A stretch of DNA of 5,650 nucleotides, from assembly GCA_015654965.1 (NCBI GenBank), contig JAATGD010000357.1:1-5650 (forward strand), read 5' to 3'. Positions 5,245 through 5,650 of this stretch are shown here, in pieces. This stretch comes from Hyphomicrobiales bacterium. GTDB taxonomy: Bacteria > Pseudomonadota > Alphaproteobacteria > Rhizobiales > Rhizobiaceae. Below the pieces are notes generated by a model. That model saw only the letters and a list, made by a program, of their open reading frames with translations. It searched no databases and was not told the origin of the DNA. The translations under genes were made by a program, and so were the position numbers. The stretch's first letter is position 1. Each line of letters opens with the position of its first letter.

Positions 5245-5650
5245 TCAAATGCTGTTGATCAGGCCGCCATCGACACGGATGACGGAGCCGGTGATGTAGG
5301 ACGCACGAGGGCTGGCGAGGAAGGTGACAGTATCGCCATATTCCTTCGGATCGCCATAGCGACCGACGGGGATCGATGCGGTGCTCTCGGTCGTGACATC
5401 GGCCACCGGACGGTTTTCGCGTTTGGCCCTCTGCTCGTCAAGAAAGACGATGCGGCCGGTGGCGATGCGACCCGGCAGGACGATATTGGCGGTAATGCCG
5501 TCACGGCCGATCTCTCGTGCCAGCGTCTTGGACCAACCGACCAGCGCCAGCCGCAACGAATTGGAAATGCCGAGATTGGCGATTGGCGCCACCACACCAG
5601 ACGAGGTCGAGGTGATGATGCGGCCCCATTTGCGCTTACGCATGCCCGGC
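5245..5650 (-). CDS. Divergent SDR-family oxidoreductase, BKR-like (5' end outside window)
   Basis: The last 134 residues of a short-chain dehydrogenase/reductase. The reading frame stays open to the window edge as PGMRKRKWGRII, the usual lead-in to the central strand, so the ATG at 5641-5643 is internal and the cofactor-binding TGxxxGxG half is missing. Visible family elements are IITSTSSG at the serine strand, GWSKTLARE, the NIVLPGRIATGR motif that contacts the nicotinamide side, and the C-terminal FLASP...YITGSVIRVDGG. The usual YxxxK pair is absent: the aligned region reads NLGISNSLRLAL, where a serine and an arginine appear to stand at those places. This matches an SDR subgroup (BKR_like_SDR_like) known not to fit the catalytic tetrad, so the true activity is open. 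It is followed after 14 bp by the RraA-like gene, probably in one transcript. Confidence 0.87.
   Translation of the reverse strand, partial: PGMRKRKWGRIITSTSSGVVAPIANLGISNSLRLALVGWSKTLAREIGRDGITANIVLPGRIATGRIVFLDEQRAKRENRPVADVTTESTASIPVGRYGDPKEYGDTVTFLASPRASYITGSVIRVDGGLINSI

Noticed and set aside
5246..5248. TTG as the start codon of the RraA-like gene
   Set aside because: It would overlap the SDR stop and add six residues not typical of the family; the ATG at 5228-5230 fits the usual N-terminus.

Overview
The window looks like a piece of an alphaproteobacterial genome, most likely Hyphomicrobiales and possibly close to Brucella/Ochrobactrum. This is inferred from moderate GC content, the protein families present and their rhizobial flavour; no marker gene is available to prove it. 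It is an accessory, catabolism-oriented region: two metabolic gene sets separated by the wreck of a mobile-element recombinase.

Left block (1-3022). A divergent locus is built around a 96-102 bp control region. Leftward run an argininosuccinate-lyase-family enzyme (698-2188) and, 22 bp behind it, the start of a family 1 ABC-transporter solute-binding protein (1-675, cut by the window edge). Rightward runs a GntR-type regulator of the HutC/PhnF (UTRA) branch (2291-3022). The control region holds four TAGAC boxes at an exact 8-bp pitch (2206-2234) and two back-to-back promoter candidates whose -35 boxes overlap. The simplest reading is a substrate-inducible uptake-and-cleavage operon: an imported compound is split by the lyase, and the divergent regulator controls both directions through the repeat array. 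The compound is not identifiable from the sequence.

Middle block (3023-4522). A tyrosine-recombinase-like gene lies on the minus strand (3090-4193). Its frame is broken by a single TAG codon at 3279-3281, after the HxxR motif and before the catalytic tyrosine. The frame continues cleanly beyond the stop with the expected C-terminal sequence, so this is a nonsense-mutated pseudogene; its 5' part is also missing. About 330 bp upstream of it contain no convincing gene, only a 40-residue ORF with one hydrophobic segment and an overlapping 64-residue ORF, both doubtful.

Right block (4523-5650). Two minus-strand genes form a compact operon: the C-terminal part of a short-chain dehydrogenase/reductase-like protein (5245-5650, cut by the window edge), followed 14 bp later by an RraA/HMG-aldolase-family protein (4523-5230). 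The SDR appears to lack the usual YxxxK active site, as in a known divergent BKR-like SDR subgroup. The RraA-like protein keeps the family's GD and DGxxRD active-site residues, so a metal-dependent aldolase/decarboxylase role in carbon catabolism is more likely than RNase E control.
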